Shown: one piece after another, positions 14,088 through 25,563 of the stretch | Layout: every line of letters begins with the position of its first letter | How positions within the stretch are numbered: position 1 is the stretch's first letter | Source of the DNA: Paragonimus westermani | Taxonomy: Eukaryota; Platyhelminthes; Trematoda; Plagiorchiida; Troglotrematidae | Direction: 5' to 3' | DNA: 64,000 nucleotides | NCBI GenBank assembly: GCA_008508345.1 | Contig: QNGE01003715.1 | Coordinates: forward strand, 1 to 64,000 | Position numbers and translations under genes: made by a program | Notes under the pieces: model-generated | Databases searched by the model: none | What the model was told of the DNA's origin: nothing | Seen by the model: only the letters and a program-made list of their open reading frames with translations

Positions 14088-15300
14088 GTCTTTTTCTTAA
14101 TTAACTATGTTGTGTCAACCGCTGAATTAAAATGATGTATTAAGTGGTGGTGATTTACGTCTCGGAAATAACCGAAACCATCCTCGGGTTTTTCGTCCCG
14201 ACCAATTTTTGCTGGATGAAGCACTTCTTCAATCATACACAACACTGAGCGAAGGTAATGATGGATCGATTCATTGACAACATATTACCACCAATTGAAC
14301 ATTAAGTTTACTTGGCATGGGTGACTGATTGAATGAATCTCACCCAGCTGACATATACTACGCGGAAAATGGAATTACCAGCAAAGGAGACAATGATTTC
14401 GAGTAGACACTAGGGCAAAACAGAACTGAATTTTTTCAGAGAATAGATGGAAGGCCTCACATCACACTTCGCGGCATTGGAGGAAATTAAGCACTACCAG
14501 GAAATACCTTAAATATGTGTCACGAATGCCTTATTCGGTGTATTGTCTTGGCAAATAAAATTTGTTCCTCTAATTTAAATTAATCATTTGCATTAAGACT
14601 TCTTGGAACAGTCAACCCTCAGACGTGGGTGTAGATAAAGCAAGTACCATAAAGTTGGTTGACGATAAGAGTGCGCCTACATTCTTGGTCGGATAAGAAA
14701 TGAACCGTGCTGATTGCAGAAAATTTATGGTGAGGATTTGTGAATCAAACTCTCAATGGAGTAGGTCATACTGGTAGATATAGCACGTGGGATAGTTTTA
14801 TGCGACCGCGGCAACATACCAGAATATCATTGGAGCCGATCGCGTTGAATCGTTCAGGGCTGTGACTGAATTGCACTGACCAATATTGAATAATGAATAC
14901 GGCTTCCTGAACCTAATCGGCACAACAACAGTTCATATCAACCACATGCTCATTTTCAACAATTAAAAATGCCTCGTTTTGAGTCGATGACCGACAAAGT
15001 TTGTGTAGATCATTCAGAGCTGGGAAGGATTCGCAGTTGGCTCAAACAGAAAGGCTCTTTAAAAACGGATCCGATCAGACCACACTGAATCTTCAACACA
15101 CTAGTCCACGGGAAAGAGGAATGGAGAAAAGAAGCGAGCAGTGGGTTTGAAACGAGATGACAAGAAAATAATCCACATAATTTGAAGATTATGTTCAAGT
15201 AAGACAGGGGTTGTCCACTCTACGTGTACCTTCAGAATGAAACTGAAATAACACAGGACCTCCTTGTATGTGCCATTAGTATCCGGCTACAGATAACGAG
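14088..15300. other. No clear gene; may hold unreadable 5' part of a Gypsy relic
   Basis: This lies between the palindrome and the first readable reverse-transcriptase motif of the downstream Gypsy relic. An intact element would carry gag, protease and the start of RT here, but I could not match any of these motifs with confidence. Confidence 0.4.
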
Positions 15301-15690
15301 GATTTCCAGTACGACCGGCTTTGGCCCAAGCTACTGACAGGCGTTCGTCGATCAAAAGGGCAGTGGAACACGACGGTTCCAATTACGGCAACCTCAAAGA
15401 TATGCCATTTGGGCTATTAAGAGGATGCTGTACATTCCGGTACCTGGTGATAAACTCTGCGAAAATGTCCACAGCATAGATGTGTATGGAAATGAAATTT
15501 TGATTTGCAGCTAATCGGGGTTAAGGCATGTAGTGTAACGTGAAGTCAAACTGAAGTGAATTCGTGAAGCACGGTTGTGTGTAAATATGCTTATCTACCA
15601 ACCGTTTACAACAATATTTTACCTCTGAGTCGTCAGTTCGTATACTGTAAAATAGAGCCCTCACCAGAAAAGACTTTGTGGACGATGTTC
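15301..15690 (+). pseudogene. Ty3/Gypsy reverse-transcriptase relic
   Basis: Three RT landmarks occur in order. At about 15,310-15,390 one frame aligns with the LDLASGYWQ region followed by VDxK; the tryptophan codon has become TGA at 15,335. After a frameshift, MPFGL is intact at 15,402 and is followed by a TFxxL segment, as in the family's MPFGLxNAPATF motif. The catalytic YLDD region is badly eroded, but the following helix resembling HLxxVxxRLRxAxLxxN is traceable in another frame. At 15,652 IEPSPEKTL matches the thumb motif GIxPDPEK. Several stops and frame changes make it a dead copy. The order and plus orientation agree with the RNase H and integrase relics downstream. Confidence 0.6.
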
Positions 15691-15699
15691 ACCTGTGCT

Positions 15700-18630
15700 A
15701 TAATCTGCAGTAACACAGACAATATTTGGGTTGGTTAGAAAGGTTACAGTCGATTTTTGACAATCACAACAAAACCGTTTCATCGTTGTATCTCATACTA
15801 TGACAAAACAAGATGGTCAGGTGAACTATTGAGGACTAGTAAAACTATTATGAAAACGGGGGAAAAACTGTGCAATGAAACTGTTAAGGGCTTGCAAAAT
15901 ATTCCCGATGTCCACAGCTATCAAAACCCAAAGTATAGAGATGGTTCTAAGACGAAAAAGGAAGTTTGCAAGCCAAGAAGAAGTTGTGTGAACCCTATTC
16001 AGTCATTTTTGTACTGTACAATTTTCATATTAAAATAGAAAAACGTTTGAAAGTATCGTGTTTTACAGTCATTCAAGTGACAGGTGAGAAACATCGTATA
16101 GCATTTGTCGGTTCGCAGTGTTTATTTGCTAAACCTACGACTAAATTGAACGGATGGAACCTGGGACATGTTCTGAACTAAGGTCGAAAAATACGCAAAA
16201 GACTCGACCGATATTTCAAGGAAATAATCCAAAAGAGGTGAAGCTACACAGATCCAAGTACACTTGACATCTACTTTGTAAGCTGGCATCTTTACCCAGA
16301 ATCACAGATCTCGGACAACCTGAATTGTAAACCTTCAAATAAAACGGATAGTGTTTAGACATAACATGCCATAAGATAGTGTATACTGGCTGTTTCAAAG
16401 TGCCAGGATTGGGCATGTCAAAAATACTGGTAGATGGACGAAGAAACCAGAACGGAGCGAGTCTCAACATCAGCGATTTCTAAGCTCTAGCAGGTAGACT
16501 TTACGTGACACTTTTCAACAGTGTCAACCTGTGTTTACTCTTTTTGATACAAAATTTCACTCATTCGGTCGAAATGCTGAGTTTGTCGATGATTATCACA
16601 GTGCAAAAGGCGACCGTAAAACATAGTATGGTAAACCACGGTGTCGCGGAAGCTAACTTTACAAATACAGCAGGTTTTTAGTTCGGGTAATCTGGATCAC
16701 TTCTCAAAAGTCTGCGAATCAAATGATTCCAAAGAACATCAAAGTACGCACATGTTGAATAACAGACCTACCGAGTGAATAACTGATTGTTGGCTGTTAG
16801 AGGGTGGAGTCGACTGGAAACCAACGGTCCTACCACGCATTCGCCCAAGCTATTACAAGCAAAACACAGTTTCACATGATGACAAATTGCAAATCAAGTG
16901 GGCAGATGTTTCAGTGTGAAACCTCGAATGTCTGATATCATTTTCGATACATACCAAATTGGAGCTTATTCTGCATATCCAAGACAACCAGTGTACCACA
17001 GATATAATTCAAGGAAAGTGTAGTTGTACCGTTTCAAAATTTCAGGTTATAGAACAAAAAAGCACCAGAAACAAATTTCCATTCTTTCATGCAAATGAAG
17101 AGCAATTACTTCGGATTGCTCTATGATACGTTTGGGCAATTTTCATCGATAATTCAAGATAAAACGTTTCATTTAATCAAGCTCTGGTCATTTCTTGTAT
17201 TTAGCCTGTTGAACTCAACGGCATTTGTTTACCATACAAATGTAGATATATCATCGGATCTAGATATGGGTTGGCTGCAATAGAATTACCGAAGGCTGCA
17301 AGAAATTCAAATATCAGATAGAAATAATGCAGTTTCCAATGTAGCAACTTTGAGATTTTAACTGTCCTGGTTGCTTAAAGTCGTTTAGAATTTCATCCCA
17401 AAAATTCATATATCCAACTGATAATCTTGAAAACTGGCACGGAATCAACCAAATAGATTCATGAAAAGAAAAACAGTGAGTATTCAATATTAATCAAAAC
17501 TATTAAAATAGCAATCGAACGTAGTCGAAGAAAAAAATAGATATCGAATAATCAAGCAAGAGAAAGCAAGCCTAATGAACAGCAGAAAAAAGACATGGGA
17601 AATCGGGAACAATATCGGGGATCCCGAACAGAGGAAAGAAATATTGTGGGCGGTGGAGTAAAATATCAGTCACGCATTTCGGAAAAAGCACGCCGACGCA
17701 CGACAGAAATGATGGGGAAAGAAAAAAATATTCCGATAAATTATGTTCAATTAGGAAACAATTGTATTCCACAAAACCACATATTCAGTACGCCCCAATA
17801 TTGTCTCCTGTTAATGAAATTTGATACGACCGTCTGTGGTTGCTTGGCGGCATAGGCACAATCAGAATAAAACCGGTCTATCACTAACAATAGATCAGTC
17901 TAATCGGAACATATCATTTCCAGTTGCAGGTTCATCCACTCATGGAAAGCACTGAGCTCGTTTTGAACCGTGTGATTTGATCACATCGACTGCCAGTCGA
18001 CCGCTGTCACTGAGCCAACAATATAACTGAGTCAACTGAAACAAAGTGCCGGTCTCTAACACAACTCCTATTATCGCGGTGTCCCGCCAGACCACAGAAG
18101 TATCGTTCCAACAACTTTTATTCACTAGTGTGAATTCTATGGACACATTCGATACAGTCCGAGTTACTCCAGTCAATCCAGCTGAAACACATTCGCCCAC
18201 AAATACAAACACCACACTGGCATATTACATAATGAGCGCTCAACCGGAACGTTCGTAAAACTGTATTCCGAGTATACAAGCTGGGATCAATTCACACATG
18301 CACGTCTGATGGTACTCGCAGAACGACTGGTATGCTACAGTGATCCAAAGCAAGAACACATTGTTTCATCTATGCCGTAACAAAACAAATGACTGACATT
18401 ACATTCACACACACTGCTTGAAGTGAACCATATGAAGTAAGACAGGGGACCGTGTGATTACAGGTCTGAACATCACGCATATCCGCTTTCCGCAAGTTTG
18501 ATCACTTTGCGTGCAATTCCGCACACGTGCTTAGTTAGCCTATCGTATGAAACGTAAACGACATGAACACGGTACACGTTCCGTATAAGTTTCTACAAAT
18601 ATCCCGATCGCGTGCGGCCGAATAACGCTG
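15700..18630. other. ~2.9 kb separating RT and connection motifs of a Gypsy relic
   Basis: In an intact Gypsy pol the PDPEK thumb motif and the connection motif resembling FYRRFI lie a few tens of residues apart. Here they are about 2.9 kb apart. The intervening DNA has no recognised coding content; frames such as 15,757-16,038 are within chance length. The simplest reading is one or more insertions or rearrangements into the dead element, but no terminal repeats or target duplications were found to define them. Confidence 0.35.
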
Positions 18631-18639
18631 AGGTGCGTT

Positions 18640-18990
18640 CGATTTTATAAACGAATAATAAAACAAGCAGGCAACTCCACACTAATTTCCACCATCAATA
18701 CATCCCACTCGAATCTCTCCGGTTCGCCAGGTACTGACGAATCCCATGCTGGTGTGCGCCTACCATACCTGACCTCATTTCGCTGAACAACACTCTGAAG
18801 ACTCCAACCAGTGAAACAAGCATTCGAATAATCGTCCCGATAGTAATATCTAACATTCAACAAAACGGTACGATAGCATTCGACAGTATGGGTCACCATA
18901 TTGCGTACTACTCAAGAAAAGCGAAACACCTCAATCGTAAAGTAACTCTACAATTCATCCACTCAATTGTTTTTATTGCGTGTGCCGTCC
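18640..18990 (+). pseudogene. Possible Gypsy connection / start of RNase H
   Basis: At 18,640 the frame reads RFYKRIIKQ, similar to the FYRRFI(K/P) motif that follows Gypsy RT. Near 18,895-18,920 another frame reads HIAYYSRKAK, matching the PIAYxSR motif of Gypsy RNase H. The stretch between is disrupted by stops and frame changes. The match is short, and the next segment partly overlaps the RNase H region found at 19,745, so this piece could belong to a second copy. Confidence 0.35.
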
Positions 18991-19744
18991 TCCTTCTGAT
19001 TTCCACACACAATTCACGTCAGAGTCTCTGAACTAGTATCAGTTTGTCTGCAACTCGAATTTTCATAGAAACCAAATGATCACCGCATTCGTCTGATAAC
19101 ACTTTGGCGTGACGGTGATAACTAAAGTGTGACTCGTGACAAGCTTCCATTGAAATATGACGACTTACCACCAGCTCGAAACTGGGTGACACTCCTGACA
19201 ATGCACTGGCCAGCAGCAAAAGATTGTGGGACAATTGGAGGGAATATGCACCAAAAGATGTTCGTTTCAAGTGTGGTACAATTTTTTGTAACATGAAGTC
19301 TGATCAAGTGATAGTTGATTGGAATGTGGAATGAAGGCATTAACCGGGAGACGACATTCGGATGTGAGATGAACTTACCCAGTCGAGCAATGACATCTGG
19401 GCAACACTCACATTAAACGTCGTACATCATGTCATAGCTTTTCAGATGGGCAAGTTGCGTGCAGTCTGAGAATGGTCATATAATCGTGTGCATCAGGTCT
19501 TTGCTTGAAATCTCCCATAACTGGCTCGGCTGTGAGACGCTCAAAAACCCGTTTTAAATGGAATACGTCCACAGACAAATTGGCATTTTTGTCTGATATC
19601 GACATGGATTGCGCGTCAAGAAACGGTGTGTAGCGCAACGTTATTTCTGTCCAGTCAGTCGTAAAACTTATGTAATGGGGTGGCAGCCGTCTTGTTTGGT
19701 GTCAGAAAAATTGAGAAAGATAACATTATAACTGTCCGCAAGTT
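18991..19744. other. Unassigned 750 bases between RNase H fragments
   Basis: No recognised motif. A minus-strand frame at 19,432-19,638 has protein-like composition, but its length is not above chance. It may be an insertion within the dead Gypsy element. Confidence 0.35.
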
Positions 19745-19880
19745 AAGAAGGATACGCTAGCGTTGACATTTGACCTGGAACAATTCAGCACTTACACCAT
19801 TGGTCGGAAAACAGTAGTTCACATCGATCACAAACTGTCGGTTTCAGTATTGATGAAGCCGCTGTGCTTCCATTGAAGAG
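19745..19880 (+). pseudogene. Ty3/Gypsy RNase H relic
   Basis: A 44-codon frame reads KKDTLALTFDLEQF, then YTIGRKTVVHIDHKL, and MKPL. This matches the order EKExLAxVFAxERF, YxxGRxxxVxTDHKPL, KKPL in Gypsy RNase H. The Asp-His pair of the catalytic DHKPL motif survives. The Glu of the EKE motif is Asp here. The frame ends in TGA after MKPLCFH, where the family would continue with the basic RLQRM segment. This is a non-functional fragment. Confidence 0.7.
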
Positions 19881-20129
19881 GCTACAGAGAATAGCAGACA
19901 GGACACAAAAACAGGAGAGAAATGATCTGTCATCTTAGGACTGGAATGTATATGACTTGCATGCTGCTCACAGTTTGTGGAAAAGGTCCTTCCTTCGAAG
20001 ATCACTAATATAGCGCTATTACGGCTAAGTTATATAGTGACGGAAACCAAACTAATCACAAACAGAAAAGAAGCAACAGTAAAAGATGATGGGTTACAAA
20101 GTCTGGTTGAAACAATTAGAGACGGATAG

Positions 20130-21180
20130 CGAGACTATAAGAAAAAGTTGTCCCAAGAAGCAGTAGTTCCTTTCAGCGACCGCATCAAATTTATCGAAGG
20201 AAATAATTCACCCTTCAATGGCAGAAGGACTATATATCGGAGAAATTTTCAAAGAAGGATTTTGAAGCATGTTCACTCGACACACGCGATAGCGAGCAGC
20301 CATGTTCCCAGGGCTAACGAGTTCCTCTATTGGCCTCAGAAGTCAGATTACGTAGGAATACGTACGGAGATGTGCCGCATGTCAGTATATTAATTGGATG
20401 CAAACTAAGAAAGTGATGCTGATACATTAAATCCCCTAATGACCTTGATGGAAAATATCTGTGGATAGTTTTGCACTGAACAATAAACAACACTCTGTCG
20501 CGATAGGACATTTCAGCTATTTTCACGAAGGGCTGGGATATACTGTTTCAAGCGCGGTCTTTAATGAACTTCGAGCTTAATTAGCATGCTATGGCAAACT
20601 TGACGTCTTCAAAGGCAACGGGCTACAGTTCGTTGGCGTGGAATTTAAAACATTCGTAGACAAGTCAGAAGTCGAACATTATATATATAGTCCGTACTAT
20701 TACCAGGACCAATGCGGTGGTCAAAATGGTAAGGCGGCTGTTGCGACTTACACAGTTATCTCGAACTGATCCGTATCCAATTTTACTTCAGAAACGTAAT
20801 ACTGCTGGTGAAAATCTGTTCCACAGTTCGGCCTACAGAGTGACAGGAAGATGAACGCGCACGTATTTACCAAAATAAGAGAACTGCTGATACCTCAGTC
20901 ACCAAACAAACCAAAATTGTACGATGAGTTGAGGCTACGAATACTATGCCAAAGGTGCGAACACAAGACAAGAGTCCGGGACCTGTCGGGCTTACAGTTA
21001 AGCGACAAGGTATTGGTACAAATCGTCCCAGGAACCGCACGGCGCTGAAACGAAGAATTGGTGTAAGATACTGCGGTTATCGGTCGGTGGAACACCTCTT
21101 TGCGGTGATAAGGCATGTCAGAAAGCCTGCAACGACAACACAAGCGGCCGTAGGAGCCATCGTGCAAAGAAAGTGAACGA
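20130..21180 (+). pseudogene. Ty3/Gypsy integrase relic (zinc, core and C-terminal parts)
   Basis: Order is preserved across frames. (1) About 20,255-20,400: HVHSTHA followed by ANEFLYWPQKSDY, matching the HxxxH...YWPxM zinc-binding module, with the Cys pair in a shifted frame. (2) About 20,461-20,760: VDSFAL, then YGKLDVFKGNGLQF and SPYYYQDQCGGQNGKA, matching VDLF, HGIPxxxxSDNGPQF and SPHxPQSNGKAE. The first Asp is present, but the second is Gly (20,614) and the Glu is Ala (20,737), so the DDE triad is gone. (3) 20,851-21,060: TKIRELL...HKTRVRDLSGLQLSDKVLVQ, matching the RHxxRxLPxLxxGDxVWV tail; the RSYxVxTPxGxxRRN-like end follows. Stops and frame breaks are frequent. Confidence 0.75.
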
Positions 21181-21473
21181 ACAATTGAAGAAAGGCAGAC
21201 GAAGAATCCCCGAAGGAAGACGCCAACCACATACAGACTAAACAGAAGTGCACACAACGCATCAGTGTAAACCACTAGTGTGTTCTGGACCAGAATTCCG
21301 GTTCATACACGCGAGTGTGCGCGTGGCATGAGAACAAGTGGGTTGGGCAATAAAGACCGTTCTTTAATGAACGCTTTTTTGTTAAAACGCGAAGTAGAAC
21401 CCGGAGAAAGACTGGAGAGAAGAAATTGGGTGCATATGCTAAAACGTCTAGTGCCGGATTCAGGATAACTCCC

Positions 21474-21850
21474 CTCCCAAAAGGAGCATGTTTTGAAGAA
21501 CCAAGGGTGGACGGTGCTACAAAACGAGAGGATTTAAAAGGATTGGACCAGACAAACCCGTCGATATGAAGTCATTCAGTGGTTCGGTGAAGTTTACGGA
21601 TACTCACTGCCCACAAATTGAACAAACTGACATTCCAGCACAGTGATCAGTCCGGATGGTACCCTGGCGTAAAATCGAATTTTGCTGAAACGAGCACCGC
21701 AGTAAATCACTTTGTTTATGTACCACAAACAACCCAAGAGCGTAGGCGAGCCGATTAGTAGAAAAACAGATGCTTCGAGAACAACTGTGATTCTTCAGTT
21801 TGCAAATGCATTTATTCTATCGAAGACCCCAATAAAAATAAGATTTGCGT
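21474..21850 (+). promoter_or_regulatory. Possible polypurine tract and LTR start of the Gypsy relic
   Basis: AAAAGGAG at 21,480-21,487 resembles a polypurine tract, and TGTTTTGAAG follows at about 21,490 as a possible LTR 5' end. It lies about 300 bases past the integrase tail, where a 3' LTR is expected. An AATAAA occurs at about 21,831. No second LTR copy exists in the window, so neither end can be verified. Confidence 0.2.
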
Positions 21851-23800
21851 TATACCATAGGTTGTGCTCTAAGCTTCACCTCGGGATTTAGCAAGTTTTT
21901 GACATCAACCAACTAAACGCCGAATATTGTGCCAAGAAGGAATATTTGAGGCGTATTTAATTTAAGCTGGTTCACACAGTTAAATGACTCAACCCAGTCC
22001 ATGTTTTATATAAGGAAGGATTAGCTAGATCAGTATGGTCTGTCTACTAAGCATCAAATAACCTACCACTTGACAAGCGCTTGAATGTGAAAGTTTAGAT
22101 TTTTTCCAAATGTTCCTTACCATATAGCTCGAGTGGAACAGAGATCATTTGTTCTGGACAAACCAGAGGGTTTGTTTCCCACCTTGGGATGAACGTTGAG
22201 AGTTCAGTGAAATTCCGAAGTACGCTGTACCCCACATACGACAAAGATAACTCTAGAGAGCATAGAAGATATGAGGAAGAAACTTCTGATCAAGTGTTCA
22301 TTGGATGTAACTAACAGTACGATCCCTGCAACTTCTCTCAAACTAAAGCAGCAGCCTGAGCATTACCCATAAGCGAACGTTGCATGGAAATGCGAACGTC
22401 ATTCATTTTATAGTGGCTGAGCTTGCAAGAGGTACGTTTTTAGTGTCCAAAAATTTGAATAGGGCTTACAGAAGACATACAGTCGTTTGAGACCATACGT
22501 TCCACTTGAAAAGCGCACAGTGACATACGAGTACACGACTGTACTTCAGACATACATGGATTGGTGACCTAGGTTCAGTTTTCAAAAGTCATCTAAGTAG
22601 CCTCGTAAAAGCTAGCTGTGAGACACGATAAGTTAAACGTTATTGAAAATGTTCACAGTAAAATAATGTATACATTGACTGAGATCTGGATTGTTAATTC
22701 CTCATTCTCCAAAAAAGGGCCAAATTGAAGTTGCACGAGATTTCGAGAGCTTATAACACCGAAGTCCCCTGCGATTTACTAACGCTATCTTTATATTTAT
22801 ATTTAATCACCGGTGTGTAGTCCAATTCTGGAAGTCTTCATTACCCTGTGTCGGAGTTTTTATCTTAGAAGACTTCTACAAGAAAATAATTCCGTGGAAA
22901 TGCACGGTTAACATGTGGGACGGATGTGGGCAATCGAGTTAAATTCTAACTTCCTTTTACAGCCGATTCAATTGTACAAACTGGGTAGTACCACATTTTG
23001 CTGGTTTGAGCTTAGATTGTTTGTAAGTATACGGATAGGAATATCCGCTGTTTTCTATTCCAAATTCCCAGCCCGATTATTTATATCTTTTGCACATGTC
23101 AAGTACACCATCAGGCTTCTAGATGGAAAGATTTTGAGAGATTAACGAGTTTTCCGTAAAACGTCTCTTGGGGCTTGTAGCAATAAACAGTTCTACAATC
23201 CGCCGGGAAAATCAACCAGCGGGAATGAGCCAAAATATTAATCTACTACCTACTACGTATTTAGGGTAATGTATGTGAAAGATGTTAATCATTAACATGC
23301 GACCAGTCTCAAAAAACTGGAAAAATTTCTTTCAAGTGAAAAATACGCCAAACGTCCTAACATGTTTGTCACCTAACTTTCGGTCCATCGCGTATGTAAC
23401 TGATTGCAGAAGCATGTTTGAGAACAGTATCATAAATATATTGATAATTAATTGTCTCAAATACGTTTCTTGGCGTACCTAGAGAATTTCATTTCACAGA
23501 AGGGGACCAGAGTGAATCAAAGTTAACTATCCAATTATTTTTTAATTCCGGTGACAAACAATCAGAATAATTTATAACTAACACTGAAGGGTTTGTGAGG
23601 AAATGATTATTATCGTATCATAAGTAACAGCCCTTATGTAACTCACATATCATGCTAACCGTCATAACCATGATTGGAATTCGCCGTGCTAGAAACGTAC
23701 GTAGATGTGAATATTACCATCAATATTTGACTCCACATGGTTTCTAGTCCTGCAACCTTAACATCAAACTGTGCACGGTTGCTAGCTATCACATCCCTTA
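21851..23800. other. No recognisable gene
   Basis: Intron-like or intergenic sequence between the Gypsy relic and Penelope-like copy A. Open frames such as 22,915-23,145 are hydrophobic but of chance length. Confidence 0.45.
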
Positions 23801-24112
23801 CCCAGTTTTGTGCAATTATCAGATCCAGCTAGAAGCCTTATGTTATGGTTTAAAATTTTGTATTCCACCTGGAAAGATTAACCCTATTGAGACTCAAGCT
23901 CATTTTGAACAGTTCTATGAACAATTCTCTAATCAGAAACCTACATCAGACGAGAATAAGAGCTGGCTAAAAGCGAAGCTTGTTGATTTGGAACACCAAT
24001 TTCGAACTATGTCTAGTCGGCAAAAGTGTCTCCTCACAAACCAACATATCAGCGCCCTCAGATCGCTCAGATGTAACCACAAATTGATCATGCTACAACC
24101 GGATAAAGGATC

Positions 24113-24731
24113 NNNNNNNNNNNNNNNNNNNNNNNNNNNNNNNNNNNNNNNNNNNNNNNNNNNNNNNNNNNNNNNNNNNNNNNNNNNNNNNNNNNNNNNN
24201 NNNNNNNNNNNNNNNNNNNNNNNNNNNNNNNNNNNNNNNNNNNNNNNNNNNNNNNNNNNNNNNNNNNNNNNNNNNNNNNNNNNNNNNNNNNNNNNNNNNN
24301 NNNNNNNNNNNNNNNNNNNNNNNNNNNNNNNNNNNNNNNNNNNNNNNNNNNNNNNNNNNNNNNNNNNNNNNNNNNNNNNNNNNNNNNNNNNNNNNNNNNN
24401 NNNNNNNNNNNNNNNNNNNNNNNNNNNNNNNNNNNNNNNNNNNNNNNNNNNNNNNNNNNNNNNNNNNNNNNNNNNNNNNNNNNNNNNNNNNNNNNNNNNN
24501 NNNNNNNNNNNNNNNNNNNNNNNNNNNNNNNNNNNNNNNNNNNNNNNNNNNNNNNNNNNNNNNNNNNNNNNNNNNNNNNNNNNNNNNNNNNNNNNNNNNN
24601 NNNNNNNNNNNNNNNNNNNNNNNNNNNNNNNNNNNNNNNNNNNNNNNNNNNNNNNNNNNNNNNNNNNNNNNNNNNNNNNNNNNNNNNNNNNNNNNNNNNN
24701 NNNNNNNNNNNNNNNNNNNNNNNNNNNNNNN
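24113..24731. other. Assembly gap (619 N) inside the reverse-transcriptase domain
   Basis: An unbroken run of N. The equivalent interval in copy B (49,020-50,078) is 1,059 bases, so either the gap size is an estimate or copy A carries a deletion of about 440 bases. Any frame read through the Ns is meaningless. Confidence 0.99.
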
Positions 24732-25320
24732 ACCGTTTATTGCAAGATTTAAACAGCCCATCGACATAGGAATTCGACCCGACACAGTGTCCAAAAAGCC
24801 GGTATTTCTTCGTCTTCCCTTCAAGGGTGATGATGTATGCCAACTTATCCACCGTCGTCTGGTTAGTTCTATCGCGAGAACATACAATGCAGTGGTTCCA
24901 GTGATTCTGTTCAGAACATTCCGGATTCCGACACCCTGTGTGAAACAACCGGTACCTGAGTCAGCCAAATCCAATCTTATCTATGAATATCGATGTAGAT
25001 GCGGAGCATCCTACATAGGCAGGACTGAGCGCCAGTTGCGAACCAGGGTCACGGAGCACATCCCGAAGTGGGTCAGGGAACAGATTACGCGAACACATGA
25101 TGTCACAGCCGCGCATAGAAACAAGGAGCCTGCATCGTCCATTGCGCGTCATATCCTAATGACGCAACACCAATGTGACCCCACAACGGCATTTCGCGTT
25201 ATCTACTCAACGTCACACAGGCGAACACTGCGTTATGCCGAAGCGATTGCAATCCGAAAGTTCAAACCCGTGTTGTGTGTTCAGAAACAACTGTTTGTAG
25301 GGTTGTCGCTACCGTGGTAG
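24732..25320 (+). pseudogene. Copy A C-terminal GIY-YIG endonuclease region
   Basis: The frame is open from the gap edge to TAG at 25,318. It starts with the RT thumb/linker (ARFKQP, then LPFKGDDVCQLIHRRL). The endonuclease begins with a Cys pair in YRCRCG and the motif ASYIGRTERQLRTR at about 25,006-25,050, giving the YIG tripeptide and the conserved Arg. It continues with a His (TEH, IPKW) and ends with the Glu helix RYAEAIAIRKFKP. In this family the C-terminal motif normally contains an Asn (KPxLN); here it is Cys (LCVQKQ). The segment nicks target DNA for insertion in active relatives (established). Because the RT is unseen, activity cannot be judged. Confidence 0.85.
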
Positions 25321-25480
25321 TGACAGTGATTGTGCACTCTGACAATTGGCTTTCTCTGGTATCTTGTTCTCTTTCTCATACTGATATATAAATGGTCTGT
25401 AGTATGCACTCGTAAAGATGCAGCGAAATTTGTCCGGACATAAATCGTGCAATATCAGCCTACTACCTTCTTTATTCAAA
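25321..25480 (+). repeat. Shared 3' untranslated tail of the Penelope-like family
   Basis: 160 bases after the stop are shared with copy B (48,291 to about 48,450, inverted). They contain CTGATAT (25,381), GCGAAA (25,423) and a perfect 10-base palindrome TGTCCGGACA (25,431-25,440) present in both copies. Penelope-like elements often carry hammerhead ribozymes in their terminal repeats (established). The order CUGAU...CGAAA recalls that core, but I could not pair stem I, so no ribozyme is claimed. Confidence 0.6.
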
Positions 25481-25563
25481 TTATCACGTAAGTCGGATCA
25501 GAACGACATCGGATGCGCTTAAGGACGAAGCGAACGTATCAGTCGGCACTCAGGTTTTTACAT

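Larger units (their letters stand above)
23808..25480 (+). mobile_element. Penelope-like element, copy A (gap-interrupted)
   Basis: This is a retroelement of the Penelope class: a reverse transcriptase followed by a GIY-YIG endonuclease in one polyprotein. The N-terminal part (23,808-24,112) reads IQLEALCYGLKFCIPPG, EQFYEQF and MLQPDKG, motifs shared with copy B. The RT core is replaced by Ns. Sequence resumes at 24,732 with the RT-endonuclease linker and a clean endonuclease. The 3' end is set at 25,480 because identity with copy B stops there in both copies (TACTACCTTCTTTATTCAAA). The 5' end is uncertain: similarity to copy B fades just upstream of 23,820. The visible coding parts carry no stop, so A looks younger or less damaged than B. 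Confidence 0.85.

Noticed and set aside
20895..21275. 126-codon minus-strand frame
   Set aside because: Lies antiparallel to the Gypsy integrase tail on the plus strand and is a shadow of it.
23808..24752. Long frames of about 290-315 codons across the N gap (both strands)
   Set aside because: Most of their length is unknown bases; only the flanking coding parts of copy A are meaningful.
25321..25480. Active hammerhead ribozyme in the Penelope tail
   Set aside because: Core-like strings are present, but the conserved CUGANGA is imperfect and stem I does not pair; kept only as a hypothesis.
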